A stretch of 64,000 bases of DNA from Echinarachnius parma (GCA_037951105.1 JBAMJV010003770.1:1-64000); one strand, 5' to 3'. Counted from the first letter of the stretch, positions 49,895 to 62,952 are shown. Numbers and translations: made by a program. The notes: generated by a model from the sequence alone, not told the origin.

Positions 49895-50750
49895 CAGTGG
49901 CGGATCTACGGGGGGGGGGGGGGGGGGGGGGTTAGGGGGTTTAAAACCCCCCCCCCCCTCCCCTTGGGCTGCCAAGTGAAAATGTATCAGTGGAAAAAGT
50001 GAACAAAAAGTGACAAAAAATCACTTACGGGGGTTCGAAATAGCAAAAAAAATTCGCCGCTTCGCGGCTCGTGGACGAAAGTGAAAAAAGGTGAAACAAA
50101 ATCACTTACGGGGGTTTAAAATAGCCAAAAAAGTCGCCGCTTCGCGGCTCGTGGACGAAAGTGAAAAAAGGTGAAAAAATCGCTTACGGAGGTTCAAAAT
50201 AGCAAAAAAAAATCAACGCTTCGCGGCTCGTGGACGAAAGTGAAAAAAAGGTGAAACAAAATCACTTACCTGGTTTTAAATAGCCAAAAAAAGTCGCCGC
50301 TCGTGGACGAAAGTGAAAAAAGGTGAAAAAATCGCTTACGGGGGTTCAAAATAGCAAAAAAAAAATCAACGCTTCGCGGCTCGTGGACGAAAGTGAAAAA
50401 AAGGTGAAACAAAATCACTTACCTGGTTTTAAAATAGCAAAAAAAGTCGCCGCTCGTGGACGAAAGTGAACAAAAAGGCGAAAAAATCGCTTACGGGGGT
50501 TCAAAATAGCAAAAAAAAGTCGCTGCTCGTGGACGAAAGTGAACAAAAAGGCGAAAAAATCGCTTACGGGGGTTCAAAATAGCAAAAAAATGTCGCCGCT
50601 CGTGGACGAAAGTGAACAAAAAGGCGAAAAAATCGCTTACGGGGGTTCAAAATAGAAAAAAAATTCGCCGCTTCGCGGCTCATGGACGATGCTCTGGATC
50701 GTCATTGGTCAAACCCCCCCCCCCTTAGCAAAAAGCTAGATCCGCCCCTG
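49895..50750. mobile_element. hAT-like element with CAGTGGCGGATCTA/TAGATCCGCCCCTG ends
   Basis: Inverted ends enclose poly-G/poly-C runs and about nine subrepeats of 55-75 bp (CGCCGCTTCGCGGCTCGTGG, ACGAAAGTGAA, TCGCTTACGGGGGTTCAAAA). No clear target duplication is visible, probably because it sits in other repeat DNA. Confidence 0.65.
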
Positions 50751-53119
50751 CAAACCCTCCCCCCGCTAGGTGGCTTCGCGCCCTCAAAGTATAAACTTTC
50801 GCCCTCCCTAAGAAAATACCCTGGCGCCGCCCCTGTAGTATGGTACAGTTTACTAATGAAGAATTTTATCAAAAACTGCAAAATGATTGGCCATTGTTTT
50901 ATATTACAGCTAAAAATGAAATGTTTAAAGTTCGAAATCCTATGGGTTCGGAGGTCTCAGCCGCACACACCGTCCGACAATTATCTGATTATCGGATATA
51001 TGTCCCCCACTTTTTGATGCGGGGTTGCCTGTACAAGACAAACAATCCCCACTTTTGTTTAGAAGTTAAATCTTCTAAAAATCTTACAAAATGCATAATA
51101 ATAATAATAATATATTACTGCAACAATTATGACCATACTTATACAGTGTTATTTTAAACACCAATTTCCAAAATGTCTCCACGTGGGAGGGGGCACACCC
51201 CCTCCCCCAAGTATCTGAAGACATGCACGGACGACAGGCGGTGAAAAAAGGTGAAAAAATCGCTTACGGAGGTTCAAAATAGCAAAAAAAAATCAACGCT
51301 TCGCGGCTCGTGGACGAAAGTGAAAAAAAAGGTGAAACAAAATCACTTACCTGGTTTTAAAATAGCAAAAAAAGTCGCCGCTCGTGGACGAAAGTGAACA
51401 AAAAGGCGAAAAAATCGCTTACGGGGGTTCAAAATAGCAAAAAAAAGTCGCTGCTCGTGGACGAAAGTGAACAAAAAGGCGAAAAAATCGCTTACGGGGG
51501 TTCAAAATAGCAAAAAAATGTCGCCGCTCGTGGACGAAAGTGAACAAAAAGGCGAAAAAATCGCTTACGGGGGTTCAAAATAGAAAAAAAATTCGCCGCT
51601 TCGCGGCTCATGGACGATGCTCTGGATCGTCATTGGTCAAACCCCCCCCCCCTTAGCAAAAAGCTAGATCCGCCCCTGCAAACCCTCCCCCCGCTAGGTG
51701 GCTTCGCGCCCTCAAAGTATAAACTTTCGCCCTCCCTAAGAAAATACCCTGGCGCCGCCCCTGTAGTATGGTACAGTTTACTAATGAAGAATTTTATCAA
51801 AAACTGCAAAATGATTGGCCATTGTTTTATATTACAGCTAAAAATGAAATGTTTAAAGTTCGAAATCCTATGGGTTCGGAGGTCTCAGCCGCACACACCG
51901 TCCGACAATTATCTGATTATCGGATATATGTCCCCCACTTTTTGATGCGGGGTTGCCTGTACAAGACAAACAATCCCCACTTTTGTTTAGAAGTTAAATC
52001 TTCTAAAAATCTTACAAAATGCATAATAATAATAATAATATATTACTGCAACAATTATGACCATACTTATACAGTGTTATTTTAAACACCAATTTCCAAA
52101 ATGTCTCCACGTGGGAGGGGGCACACCCCCTCCCCCAAGTATCTGAAGACATGCACGGACGACAGGCGGTGAAAAAAGGTGAAAAAATCGCTTACGGAGG
52201 TTCAAAATAGCAAAAAAAAATCAACGCTTCGCGGCTCGTGGACGAAAGTGAAAAAAAAGGTGAAACAAAATCACTTACCTGGTTTTAAAATAGCAAAAAA
52301 AGTCGCCGCTCGTGGACGAAAGTGAACAAAAAGGCGAAAAAATCGCTTACGGGGGTTCAAAATAGCAAAAAAAAGTCGCTGCTCGTGGACGAAAGTGAAC
52401 AAAAAGGCGAAAAAATCGCTTACGGGGGTTCAAAATAGCAAAAAAATGTCGCCGCTCGTGGACGAAAGTGAACAAAAAGGCGAAAAAATCGCTTACGGGG
52501 GTTCAAAATAGAAAAAAAATTCGCCGCTTCGCGGCTCATGGACGATGCTCTGGATCGTCATTGGGTCAAACCCCCCCCCCCCTAGCAAAAAGCTAGATCC
52601 GCCCCTGCAAACCCTCCCCCCGCTAGGTGGCTTCGCGCCCTCAAAGTATAAACTTTCGCCCTCCCTAAGAAAATACCCTGGCGCCGCCCCTGTAGTATGG
52701 TACAGTTTACTAATGAAGAATTTTATCAAAAACTGCAAAATGATTGGCCATTGTTTTATATTACAGCTAAAAATGAAATGTTTAAAGTTCGAAATCCTAT
52801 GGGTTCGGAGGTCTCAGCCGCACACACCGTCCGACAATTATCTGATTACCCCCCCCCCCCCCCGGGGGGGGGGGATATATGTCCCCCACTTTTTGATGCG
52901 GGGTGGCCTGTACAAGACAAACAATCCCCACTTTTGTTTAGAAGTTAAATCTTCTAAAAATCTTACAAAATGCATAATAATAATAATAATATATTACTGC
53001 AACAATTATGACCATACTTATACAGTGTTATTTTAAACACCAATTTCCAAAATGTCTCCACGTGGGAGGGGGCACACCCCCTCCCCCAAGTATCTGAAGA
53101 CATGCACGGACGACAGGCG
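50164..53119. repeat. Tandem triplication with 928-bp period
   Basis: Three nearly identical units (50164-51240, 51241-52168, 52169-53119) join at GACAGGCGG|TGAAAAAAGG. Each holds part of the 49895 element and the segment GTATGGTACAGTTTACTAAT...CATGCACGGACGACAGGCGG. The third differs by a poly-C/poly-G block at 52850-52874. The open frames repeated in each unit are not convincing genes. Confidence 0.9.
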
Positions 53120-53469
53120 GACGATGTAAGTGTATTTCTGGTGTGTGTCTGTGTGTGTAAGTTCGATTGTGTTTGTATACTATATAGCGGTCTTATCATG
53201 AGGGGAGATGGTAATGATTTCTTTAATTAAGTATTATCAAATTTCCTTCCAAGGTATGCACCAGATTGCATTATTTCGAGTCCAAATTTGCAAAAGCTCC
53301 CTAGCGTGGGAGGGGGGACATCCCCTTCCCAACCCCCCCTGCCGTGCTCCGCTCCCTCGCAGTTGTGCCACGCCCCCAATCCGTTGACCGTATACGTACC
53401 ACTTTAATTAAAATTCCTTCCGATGGGCATCTCAGCACCCCCGGTGAAAAAATCGTTCCCAGGGCCCTG
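53120..53469 (-). mobile_element. Fragment related to the 62953-63985 hAT-like element
   Basis: The reverse complement shares CAACGGATTGGGGG, GGCACAACTGCGAGGGAGCG, AGGGAGCTTTTGCAAAT and CGCTATATAGTATACAA with 62975-63240. Together with 51000-51200 it appears to be a disrupted copy of that element. Confidence 0.6.
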
Positions 53470-56297
53470 TCAAGTGGCACCATCGATATTGGTATCACCA
53501 TGGACCCTACTAGCTATAGGTCCATGGTCCAAAGCGCATGCTCAATCAATTCGACACAATATTACATTTGTAAATAATACATTCTACAATCAAACCAATT
53601 TCGGAATATGCGAACAGGACAGACGGCCATTATGGAATGGATAACAGCACTTGTTTTAAAATAAAATCTGCTCTCCCACCCGAAGAAATATCGACTTCTT
53701 GCTTTTCGTTGGTTTATTCAAGTGGTGAGTACTGTAAGCATCTGTGATAACTACTATTATTCACAATTATTGTATTAATTAATTACTTCAATAATTAAAG
53801 AAAGTTATTTCAATAAAATGAAAGTTGGTTGTCATTGAGGCATTTCAATATGAAGCAGAATATTATTATCTTAACAACTTGGAATTTTACTACCAATTAA
53901 AATCCGAAACTTCAATTTTCATATTCTGTATGATTTCAACTTTCTGTAAAGATATAATTTGGCTAATATTGTTTTTTTATTTGAAGCAAAACTTTAAATA
54001 TCTTTTTAACGAAAGAGAAATTTGAAAAACCAAAACCTGCTCCATGATTCAATTAATAATACGGATAAAACAAGGTATGAGAGAACCATAGATTTCCAAA
54101 TAAGTTTTGGTGATTTGGACAATGTTACTAGATCCCTTTACTATGTCTAATGATTATTCATTTCGATTTAAATTGACAAAATCAACATTGTGTATGAAAT
54201 GTAATTGTGTTGAAAATAACTATCAATTTTTGTTGTTCATTCTCTAAGTTAATTGAGAAAAAAAATGAGTAAGTTTTGTTTAAATATTAAAATAGGTACT
54301 GACAATGTGAACATTTATTATGAAGATATTATTGTTGGTAAAAAAGGGGGGGGGGGGAAACAAGATAAATAATACTCTTTCAAAAATGCATCTAGGATCC
54401 TTTATTTCATTCAGAGACAGAAAAAAGTTTAAATAAAAAGAAAGATTTTTGAAGTTTTTCTGAAGAAATTAAGTGGAGAAGTAAAGTGAGTAAGGAAATA
54501 ATTTGAAAACAAAATCAAAGACATATTAATTATGTGTGCTGGTTTGCATTGTATCCTATGACCGGAGTAATAATATAATATTGTGAAGCGCTTAGAGATG
54601 ATTATCAATCGTGAAAGGCGCTATATAAATGGTGTATATTATTATTATTATTAATTAAAGATATATATAATCCTGAAATTATTCTCTGAAGTCAGCATTT
54701 GCTCAGCATTTGCTGGTCGTTCTTTGCCTTATTAACTGTACTGAATCTGAATTTTGTTAACTGTGTTACTCTTTGATATATTTGTTGATATGTAAATGAT
54801 GTTGATTAATTCTAGGATATGTACGAATGTTTTTTCCCCGCTAAAATAAAAAAACAATATTATGGACAAATTAAAGGGAGAGATCCACTTTTGCAAGCCA
54901 AAATTCAAAAGTTGCGAGGTTATTGTCTTATATGAAAGGAAATATCATTTAATAGCATGCCTGAAAAAATTAGGGCTTGAAATCTCTTTTTCGTGGAGTT
55001 ATAGACCTAAAACTGAATAAACTGAGGGACGTCGGTTAATTAGGTACATACGTATTTTCGGCAGGTGAGTAAGTTCGTACATAGATTTCACGGAGTGCCA
55101 GATCGGTATGCATGACCCCTACGTGACCCGCGCTAGCTACGTGACCCGCGCATAAGTACTAATGTGTGAGCGTTTACCAAGCAAAATACCCAAACATCGC
55201 TTAAACTGACTACATGTAATTATATATTCTTTCTTTTTGAGATCTTTTTCCGTGACATACGTTAACAAATGTCGGCTTCACAATACCTTTACGAGAATTA
55301 GTACTATATTGTTGTAATATTATGCTAAATCAGTTGAACTCCTTTATTGACCGATATATAGTTTAAATGGAGGGACGCATTCGTTTTTCATTCGTAGAAT
55401 CCAAATTAGAGGGCTGTTCGCTCTGATTTTTTTTTGCGTGTTACATTGATCCCCATCCGTCAACTGAAAGCTGTTCAGACGTTTTGTAAAAGTGGACCTG
55501 CCCCTTTAAGATGTGAAACATGTTGGGAAATAGTCAGACGGGTGCTTTACAATTATTGTATACTATATTCATGACGTTGCTCAAACATTTTCAGCCCAGG
55601 GAAAGCAGTCACTGACGTGGGTAAAAGTCCCGGGTGCATAAATTGCGAATGCGAAACAAGGGGGTTTCCCGATTTAGTTGAAAATGATATTGTCTCGGTC
55701 GCCATGACAGAGGCTATAAATATTGTTCGCTCGCACCGAACCCCAACTTTGAACACTATTGTATGGGGCACAATGCACTATGATAATTATGCGTGACATA
55801 TTATTTGTTTGTCAATGCTAACTATAGTATGGCTCAATAAACATCTATTTATCTATTTATTTCCGGTATACAGGTATACAATAATGACATGATACAAAGG
55901 TCCGAAGACCAACAATGATCATGGTGCATTGGTACAATAACAATAGTCATAATTATACGGTATACATTAAAAATACACATAAATCTTAAACATATTATAA
56001 TTATGCACAAAACAGATGCACATTTAACACTATTACAATAATTATAAAAATTCAAAATGATGAAAAAGCATTATTATAATGCTTTTCAGCAAGAATATAC
56101 TAACGTTCAGTTATACAAGTCCTCGAATTGACAACAGCGGTGAAGGAGAGGGAGGAGTTGGAGAAGTATAGAGCAGAATATAAGTAAGAACAAGGAGAGA
56201 GTTAAAACGATTGAGAGGAGACTGGAGGAAAAGAACGGGATACTAATTTTTAAGCGGAATAGAAAGAAAGAGATAAAATGGAAGCGGGGAAGAAAGA
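53470..56297. repeat. Duplicated segment B
   Basis: Counterpart of segment A (42680-42729 plus 46654-49640). It lacks the foldback composite and the hAT-like insert, and contains its own insert at 54875-55505. Confidence 0.9.
54875..55505. mobile_element. 631-bp element with TTAA target duplication
   Basis: Ends AGGGAGAGATCCACTTTTGC and GTAAAAGTGGACCTGCCCCT, flanked by TTAA (54871-54874, 55506-55509). Segment A has a single TTAA at the same point (near 48858). TTAA duplication fits piggyBac-type insertion. No transposase; non-autonomous. Confidence 0.85.
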
Positions 56298-56480
56298 CAG
56301 AGAAAAAGATTATGATAGAAAAGGAAATCAAGCAAGAAAGAGAGAGAGAGAGTGTGAGGAAACGAAAAAGAAAGCCAGCAAAATAGAGAAAATAGGTGGA
56401 GAAAGAGAAAGCAAACATGCAAGAGAGAGTGAAAAAGTGGGAGAAAAGATAGATAGATATAGATAGATAGATATATTTTA
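56105..56480. repeat. Purine-rich tract with (GA)n and (GATA)n
   Basis: Over 300 bp the + strand is mostly A and G (GGAGAGGGAGGAGTTGGAGA, AGAGAGAGAGAGTG) and ends in GATAGATAGATAGATA. Open frames here are low-complexity. Confidence 0.75.
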
Positions 56481-56754
56481 TTTGTCTTCAAACATACAAC
56501 TGTTATAAAGAAATGTGTCATCCATTGGCAAATGGCAAGAGAAGGCAATAACAACAATTATGTACATCTTAACAATTATAAAAACATTTCCATAAACATT
56601 TTCAAAACAAAAACATGTTACTTGCATGCCTACACAGCAACTAATGTTCATATAGTATACCAGTATATTTCCGATACTATATCCGCAATGGATTATATAT
56701 TTACTATTATGTTTCATTATGTTTCATATTTCATATACATTTTCCATTATGTTA

Positions 56755-57345
56755 GATGCTTACATACTCCTAGAATACAGTTGACTAAACTAATGAAATT
56801 CATACATTATGTCGTTAAATTCATACAAACTCCTATATACAATACAATGTAGAACATGGTGGCATACACATATCAATTATCATGGTACAGTTTATGAATA
56901 GTTACCCTCTTTTGATTTCATTCTAGACATAAGTAAAATTTATTGTATTTCAACAAATACTTGTATCTAACAATTACATGTGGTATCAAAATGTTAATTA
57001 CTACAATAAGTCAGATTTCAACAATTAAGAACATTTTCTTGTAGGCATGATGATCACTTTCATGCCTACCCAACAACAAATAATTATACCTATTTGGTGG
57101 CATCTGGTCACTGGACTTATTAACTTTTTACAACATTACATATAGTACCATTATGTAATAAAAAACAGTCCATACTCCTAAGATACAGTTGACTAGACTA
57201 ATGAACTTGATATTAAATTCTTACATACTGGTGGCATACTTTTTTATTATCATGGTACAGTTTATGAATAGTTACCCTCTTTTGATGTCATTCTAAACAT
57301 AAGTAGAAAGTATTGTATTTCAAAAAATGCTTGTATCTAAAGGGA
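56755..57345. repeat. Local duplication (about 412-bp offset)
   Basis: CATACTCCTAGAATACAGTT and ATCATGGTACAGTTTATGAA then TAGTTACCCTCTTTTGAT occur in order at 56763-56970 and again at 57172-57340, with about 10% differences. Non-coding. Confidence 0.75.
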
Positions 57346-57732
57346 CGCAGAGTTGGAAATTACACAATTAAATGAGATTTACAATCCAAATAATGCACAA
57401 TCTGCAAACATCTTGAAGCTGTGTAATTTTTTAACAACACATACATGTATTATTACTAATGTTGCAATAAAACATTTAAATTATGAATTATGAACATGAC
57501 CTAGCAAGAATATACAAATCTCGTGTAGTGGTTCAATTCATATGATACAATACTAATAAAGCATCATAACGCACAGTAGAACATAAAGGGAGACATTATC
57601 AGATAGTTCCTATCACTAGCTTGTTTGAATTATGGTTTGCTATGCATACACAGATGTTATCATACAATGTACAAGGATTATTAATAGAAAACAAATATGA
57701 ATGTATGATTTCCTTTATATGTTAAGTCAGCA

Positions 57733-57753
57733 CTGCTACTACTACTACTACTT

Positions 57754-57843
<90 letters not shown>

Positions 57844-57884
57844 TTTCTACTACTACTACTACTACTATACTACTACTACTATAG

Positions 57885-57979
<95 letters not shown>

Positions 57980-57999
57980 TTACTACTACTACTACTATG
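57733..57999. repeat. (TAC)n microsatellite
   Basis: Nearly pure CTA/TAC triplets with a few interruptions. The poly-Tyr/poly-Leu frame here is an artefact. It ends 51 bp before the DEATH-like exon. Confidence 0.95.
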
Positions 58000-58050
58000 A
58001 CCATCCTCTCTTATTGATTCCTAAAAGCCGGATACCTTCAACCAATCAGC

Positions 58051-61000
58051 ATGGGAGGGCACAGGTTACGCGATGCTGATTTGTACTTCGTTGCCGAGCA
58101 ACTATCACCGACTGATTTCACCAAAGTCGGTATTTCTGCTTTCGGTCTCACCGCTACAACCCTCGCCAAAATCGAGCAGGATCGTAAACACACGGTTAAT
58201 ATGAATCTATATATGCTGAAAAGGGGTATCGAATTCAATGCAAAGCTTGGGTCAGAGATATATATTTTGCGATCGGCCCTCGTATCAGTTGGACTTCTTA
58301 AGATCTGGGAGGACTACGAGGAATTCAAGAAAGGTAACATGCTTTTTTAAAATAATGATATTTTGATATGCAAATAATAATGTATACGTATACTATGAAT
58401 ATCATTATATAAAAATACAAACATATATACAGTCAGCTCTCTGTATACAGCAATGATATGTATTACAAATTATAACATGCAATCAAGATTAGTCGATAAT
58501 GGTAAGAATCATTAAAAAACGTATGAGATTGTCAATAAGGACCCTTTAATACCCAAATCAAAATATTAATTTATTTATAATATAGTTGCGTATACTAAAT
58601 ACATTGAATTTACAACCGATTTACAATTACAATAAGAAACATCCTTTTCGCCACATCCACCCCGGCCCTGATTTTAAAATGTGCACCGTAGAAGGCCATT
58701 AAAGGAACTACAGCGTCTAGATGGCCTAATTTTCACAATTCGGCTCGCTATATGTAATTTTTCCCGAAGAAAAAGAAATTGGCAGTCATTTCTCATGAAA
58801 TCAATCAATTTTGGGGTAATTAGTAAATATCTAATTGTCCTGGGAACGCCCCTTTTAAATCCCCACAATGTGACGTCATCTAAAGAACGGACTAATGAAC
58901 TAAGTTCTGTAGATGACACGTCATGACGTAAGCCAATGAATTGTCAATCACATGTCGATCACGCTGCCGATTCCGGACCCTAAATGTGGGTGGGGCGTAA
59001 ACTGGCTGCTAAGTGAGATTTGGCATCAGAAAACTAGTCTTAAATCACTACTGTGTTTATTTTCATGGATTTTTTTTTCGGCAGACCTATGTTTCAAGTC
59101 ATCAACTATGGAATAAGTGTCAAAGTACGTTGTATTCTTATATTGGTCCTTTAAGTTTCACAATTCAGATGGGACGATAGTGTATACAGGGGAAGTTCAG
59201 TTTTGGTTTAGAGGGCGCTTCAAAAAATTACTTTTATATGAGCTTATGTGTAAAAGTGTGCATTTGACATGTGAAAAAGCACACAATTTTAATTATAGTA
59301 TCAACCTTGTCTGATCAAAATCGGTTCATAAAGGCTGAAATATCCATCGATAGTATTTGGTCGGAATAATGTTGGAGGCCAACTTGTAATTGTTTAAAGA
59401 ATATATTTATATATTATACACGTTTCTGATAATAAACCAAACATCACATTCATCACATTTTGATTGAAAACAGTCATCTAACTAAGCCGTTTGTATTCGT
59501 TTATACCATTAAAGCATCATTGAATTTTAGCTGTTAGTTTTTAATGATAACTGATAAAGTTTCAGTTACTAAAATTCTGCTTGACCATAACTGTACAATC
59601 CCTTTAACAATGCTTTTTTAGAAAATGAATCTTAAAGGTTGACAACGATATATAAAAGTGGTTACTTAAAGTTATCTATTCCACTACAGGCGCGGATCTA
59701 CGGGGGGGGGGGGGGGGGGGGGTTTAGGGGGTTTAACCCCCCCCCCCCCCCCCCCCTTGGGCTGCCAAGTGAAAATGTTTCAGTAAAAAAAGTGGAAAAA
59801 ATCATTTACGGGGGTTCAAAATAGCAAAAAAATTCGATACAAAAGTGAAAAAAAAATCACTTACGGGTGGTCAAAATAGCAAAAAAAATTCTCGTGGACG
59901 AACGTGATACAATATCACTTACCGGAGTTCAAAATAACATTAAAAAAAAATCGCCGCTTCGCGGCTCGTGGACAATACTCCGCATCGTCATTGGGTCAAA
60001 CCCCCCATTAGCAAAAAGCTAGATCCGCCCCTGCACCAGCAACTGTAAAATATGTGTCTCTAAAAGTGTTTTTATTCAAAATGTATAATACTAACTATTA
60101 CTGCGAGCCAACATTCATGGGTCTGCAGGACAGACTATATAGTGATTTTGTCATATATAAGTCCCTGGTTCCTTGACAATGTAATTATTTTTGTTTACAG
60201 ACACATGAACATATTTTAGAATAATGATGAGTATTTTGTATACTTTTAAAATGAAAATGATGATATAATAACATTTTTTTTATGGAAACCAACTTTTTCT
60301 GTATTATTGGGTGGAATGGACTACTACAACTGTGTGTGTTAAATATATATATATTATATAAGAAAATTACTTTTAAGGTGGTGGTTACCTAACACAGGAA
60401 TAAATAAGATATACAAAAATAAATATCATTCCTCATATTTTTATTTTTATTACGGGTCGTCCTCACCATACATTTTATGTGATGAATACAATCATGACGA
60501 ACCGGATTATAATTTTGATGATAATACCAATGGCACATCTTCTATTCCTAGGATCTAAAACTGTTTCTTCTTTTTTTTGTTTACGGGGGGGGGGGGGGGG
60601 GGGGTCGGGGTCATAACTTTCATTCATTTTCAGATCATACATGTGAAAGCAGCTATTTTATGTATTACTTTTTTTTCATAAACCTCACATTATTTTGTTA
60701 ATTATTCATTAATGATAATACTATATACACATGATGAAAATGAAAATGAAAGTAAAGATAATAATCACTAATGGTAATCATTATCATTACTCTTATTATA
60801 ATTTCAGAGAAAAAAACAGAAAACCTGCATAATGACGCTGATCTTTCTACACAATCGGCATTCCCTCCACGACAGGAAAGACGCCAGGGAAGCATGCCTT
60901 CAAATCACATCACCGCCACCACCAACAACAACATGATTGCTACCAGGAACAACTACAACAAAAGCAGGCACGCAAACCAGATTTCTGGGAACACTAGCTA

Positions 61001-61178
61001 TCCAAACACCCCCAACCAGAACGCATACAATACCACCTACTACAACTACAATTACTACAACTGTTACTACTACGCGCCACCTTGCCGATACCAACCATAC
61101 ATAACAAACACTGTAACCACGTTGCACGGTGGTTGGCAGAATCCAAGTGCCTCCTCGCTAACGATCATTTATATTTAA
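58051..61178 (+). CDS. DEATH-fold-like protein, two exons (58051-58333, 60808-61178)
   Basis: Exon 1 encodes DADLYFVAEQLSPTDF, then GLTATTLAKIEQD, YMLKRGI and LRSALVSVGLLKIWEDYEEF. The pattern of amphipathic helices, the L-x2-T-x2-KIE turn and the terminal leucine-rich helix fit a DEATH domain, an adaptor module in apoptosis and innate immunity. A GTAACA donor in phase 1 joins an ATTTCAG acceptor, keeping frame into a polar Asn/Tyr/Thr-rich C-terminus of about 122 residues ending at TAA 61176-61178. If the ATG at 58051 is used the protein has 217 residues. Alternatively exon 1 is internal (AG acceptors at 58047-58048 and 58065-58066) and 5' exons lie elsewhere. The parent family is not recognised. 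Confidence 0.6.
58334..59184. other. Intron sequence, no feature seen
   Basis: First part of the DEATH-like gene intron. A small inverted pair around ATGACACGTCATGACGT occurs near 58915. Confidence 0.4.
59185..59480 (+). repeat. Dispersed repeat family Q, copy 3
   Basis: GGGGAAGTTCAGTTTTGGTT, AGAGGGCGCTTC, GATCAAAATCGGTTCA; inside the DEATH-like gene intron. Confidence 0.65.
59687..60033. mobile_element. Short hAT-like element in the intron
   Basis: Ends CAGGCGCGGATCTA and TAGATCCGCCCCTG, with poly-G and poly-C runs at 59703-59756 and the same CGCCGCTTCGCGGCTCGTGG subrepeat as the 49895 element. Its target duplication is not evident. Confidence 0.7.
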
Positions 61179-61189
61179 AGGGCAATTCT

Positions 61190-61690
61190 TGGGTTTGTAG
61201 ATGCTCTGAAATCGTCTCAAATGTCTACAGTCACTAGATATACTGGTCTATTTAAACCGTGAGCGAAATTATCAATCAAACTTGGGAAAGCTTTTTGTTT
61301 CATTGATCAAACTTGACCTTGTTTGATCAAAATCGGTTCAGAATCAGCTGAAATATCGATAAGTTTATTCGAATTGAATAATTGTTGGGGACCAACTTTT
61401 ATTTAAGAAAATATTTACAAATCCTACTCAATTTTTTTAAATATACCAACAATTTTAAAAATCGGGTTGTATGATCTCTCTATTGAATAATTAGTTTAAC
61501 CCAGCAACACATTAACATTTTTCAAATTAAAAAAAATGGTTGAAACTTGAGGTGTCTGAAGGGCGCCCTCTTGTGATAACGCGGCTGCTTTTTAAAGCTT
61601 TTGAAACTTAACCGTTCATATGTTTTACAACCATTCAAGCATCATTGAATAACTATTACATTTTAATGATAACTTACAAGTTTAAGTTGC
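61190..61690 (+). repeat. Dispersed repeat family Q, copy 4
   Basis: TTGATCAAAATCGGTTCAGA, ATGATCTCTCTATTGAATAA and GGGCGCCCTCTTG recur in family order, directly after the DEATH-like stop codon. Confidence 0.6.
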
Positions 61691-61874
61691 GAACAAAATT
61701 CCTGTGAGGGTCATATAATAATCATGATTGCATTTGTTGTTACTAAAATATCGGGATGGTGACAGGAAGGTTTTATACTGAGAGAGGAATGGCACCACGC
61801 GCTAAAAGTAATGATTTGATGCAACATGAGCTAATGATACACATTATGTTATTATTGCATTATTTTCGGCTCCA

Positions 61875-62160
61875 AAGGTTGGTAGTAGTATTAGTAGTAG
61901 TAGTTGAAGTAGTAGTAGTATTAGAAGTAGTAGTAGTAGTAGTAGCAGTAGTAGTAGTAGTGGTAAACAATTTTCAAAATTTACAAGTTAAAACCACACA
62001 ATTTGCGGGAAATACACCCAAAACATGCGCCGCACGCGAAAAAAAATCCTTAGACATGGGTCCATTTTCCGCAAAAGGACCCTTAGATGTGGGTATGGGT
62101 TTGGAGGTCTCAGCCGCACACCCCCGTCCGACTATAATCTGAGTACCCCCCCCCCCCCGG

Positions 62161-62239
<79 letters not shown>
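61875..62239. repeat. (AGT)n microsatellites with an included repeat fragment
   Basis: AGT triplets at 61882-61962 and 62161-62239. Between them 62040-62160 carries GGTCTCAGCCGCACAC...GTCCGACTATAATCTGAGTAC, a piece of the 52800 unit ending in poly-C. Confidence 0.8.
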
Positions 62240-62250
62240 TCAGTAGTAGT

Positions 62251-62930
62251 CAGTGGCGTAATGAGCGAAACAAAATTTGGGGGGCTAAACCAAATCCGCA
62301 TCACCATCGGATATTGCGAGGGAGCGAAGCGACCAAGCCCGAAGGAGCGTACCTAGAAGGAAATTCTGACCTGACGACTTGTACTATACTGTGGGTAAGT
62401 GCGTCATGATTCTACCGACCGAAAAAAGAGGTTATATTCGTTTCATGAAGAAAAACAAATATGCACCCCCAAAATAATATACGCAAAGTGACATACATAT
62501 ACAGTTCGAACAGTGCATGAAAAGCCAAATTAGTTATGATACAACAACATGAACATTGTATTCCAGACGTAGACAAGACCGATTACTGAGGGAGCGAAAC
62601 AATTACCGAGAGAGGAAGGGTTTGATGGGAGAGTGTGATGATAGGTGGGACCGCCCGTGCACGGTAAGGGTGCTTTTGCAATGTTTTACTTGAAATTATG
62701 CAATCTGGTGCATACTTGGAAGGAAATTTGACTTGACATGAAATAAAATCTGAGTTATCTTGACTAAAGAAATACTCTTTTTCAATCACTGGTATCGAAT
62801 TAGATATAAACCATGATTTAAATTATTATTATTATTATTATTATTTTTATTTTTATTTTTATTTTTTTTTTTTTGGGGGGGGGGGGGGGAGGCAAGAGCC
62901 CCCAAGCCCCCCACCCCACCAGTACGCCAG
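62251..62930. mobile_element. hAT-like element in (AGT)n, probable
   Basis: Starts CAGTGGCGTA and ends near AGTACGCCAG, an imperfect inverted match. Both flanks are AGT repeats. The interior shares GGGAGCGAAGCGACC and GCAATCTGGTGCATACTTGG with 62953-63985. Confidence 0.55.
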
Positions 62931-62952
62931 TAGTATTAGTAGTAGTAGTAGT

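Noticed and set aside
50682..53036. Repeated frames of 105-163 codons in the triplicated unit
   Set aside because: They start in hAT-like terminal sequence and C runs and copy with the tandem unit; no domain recognised.
56278..56466. Charged Lys/Glu/Arg frame of 62 codons
   Set aside because: Product of the purine-rich tract, no splice sites or family similarity.
57701..58000. 99-codon frame of poly-Tyr and poly-Leu
   Set aside because: Translation of the (TAC)n microsatellite.
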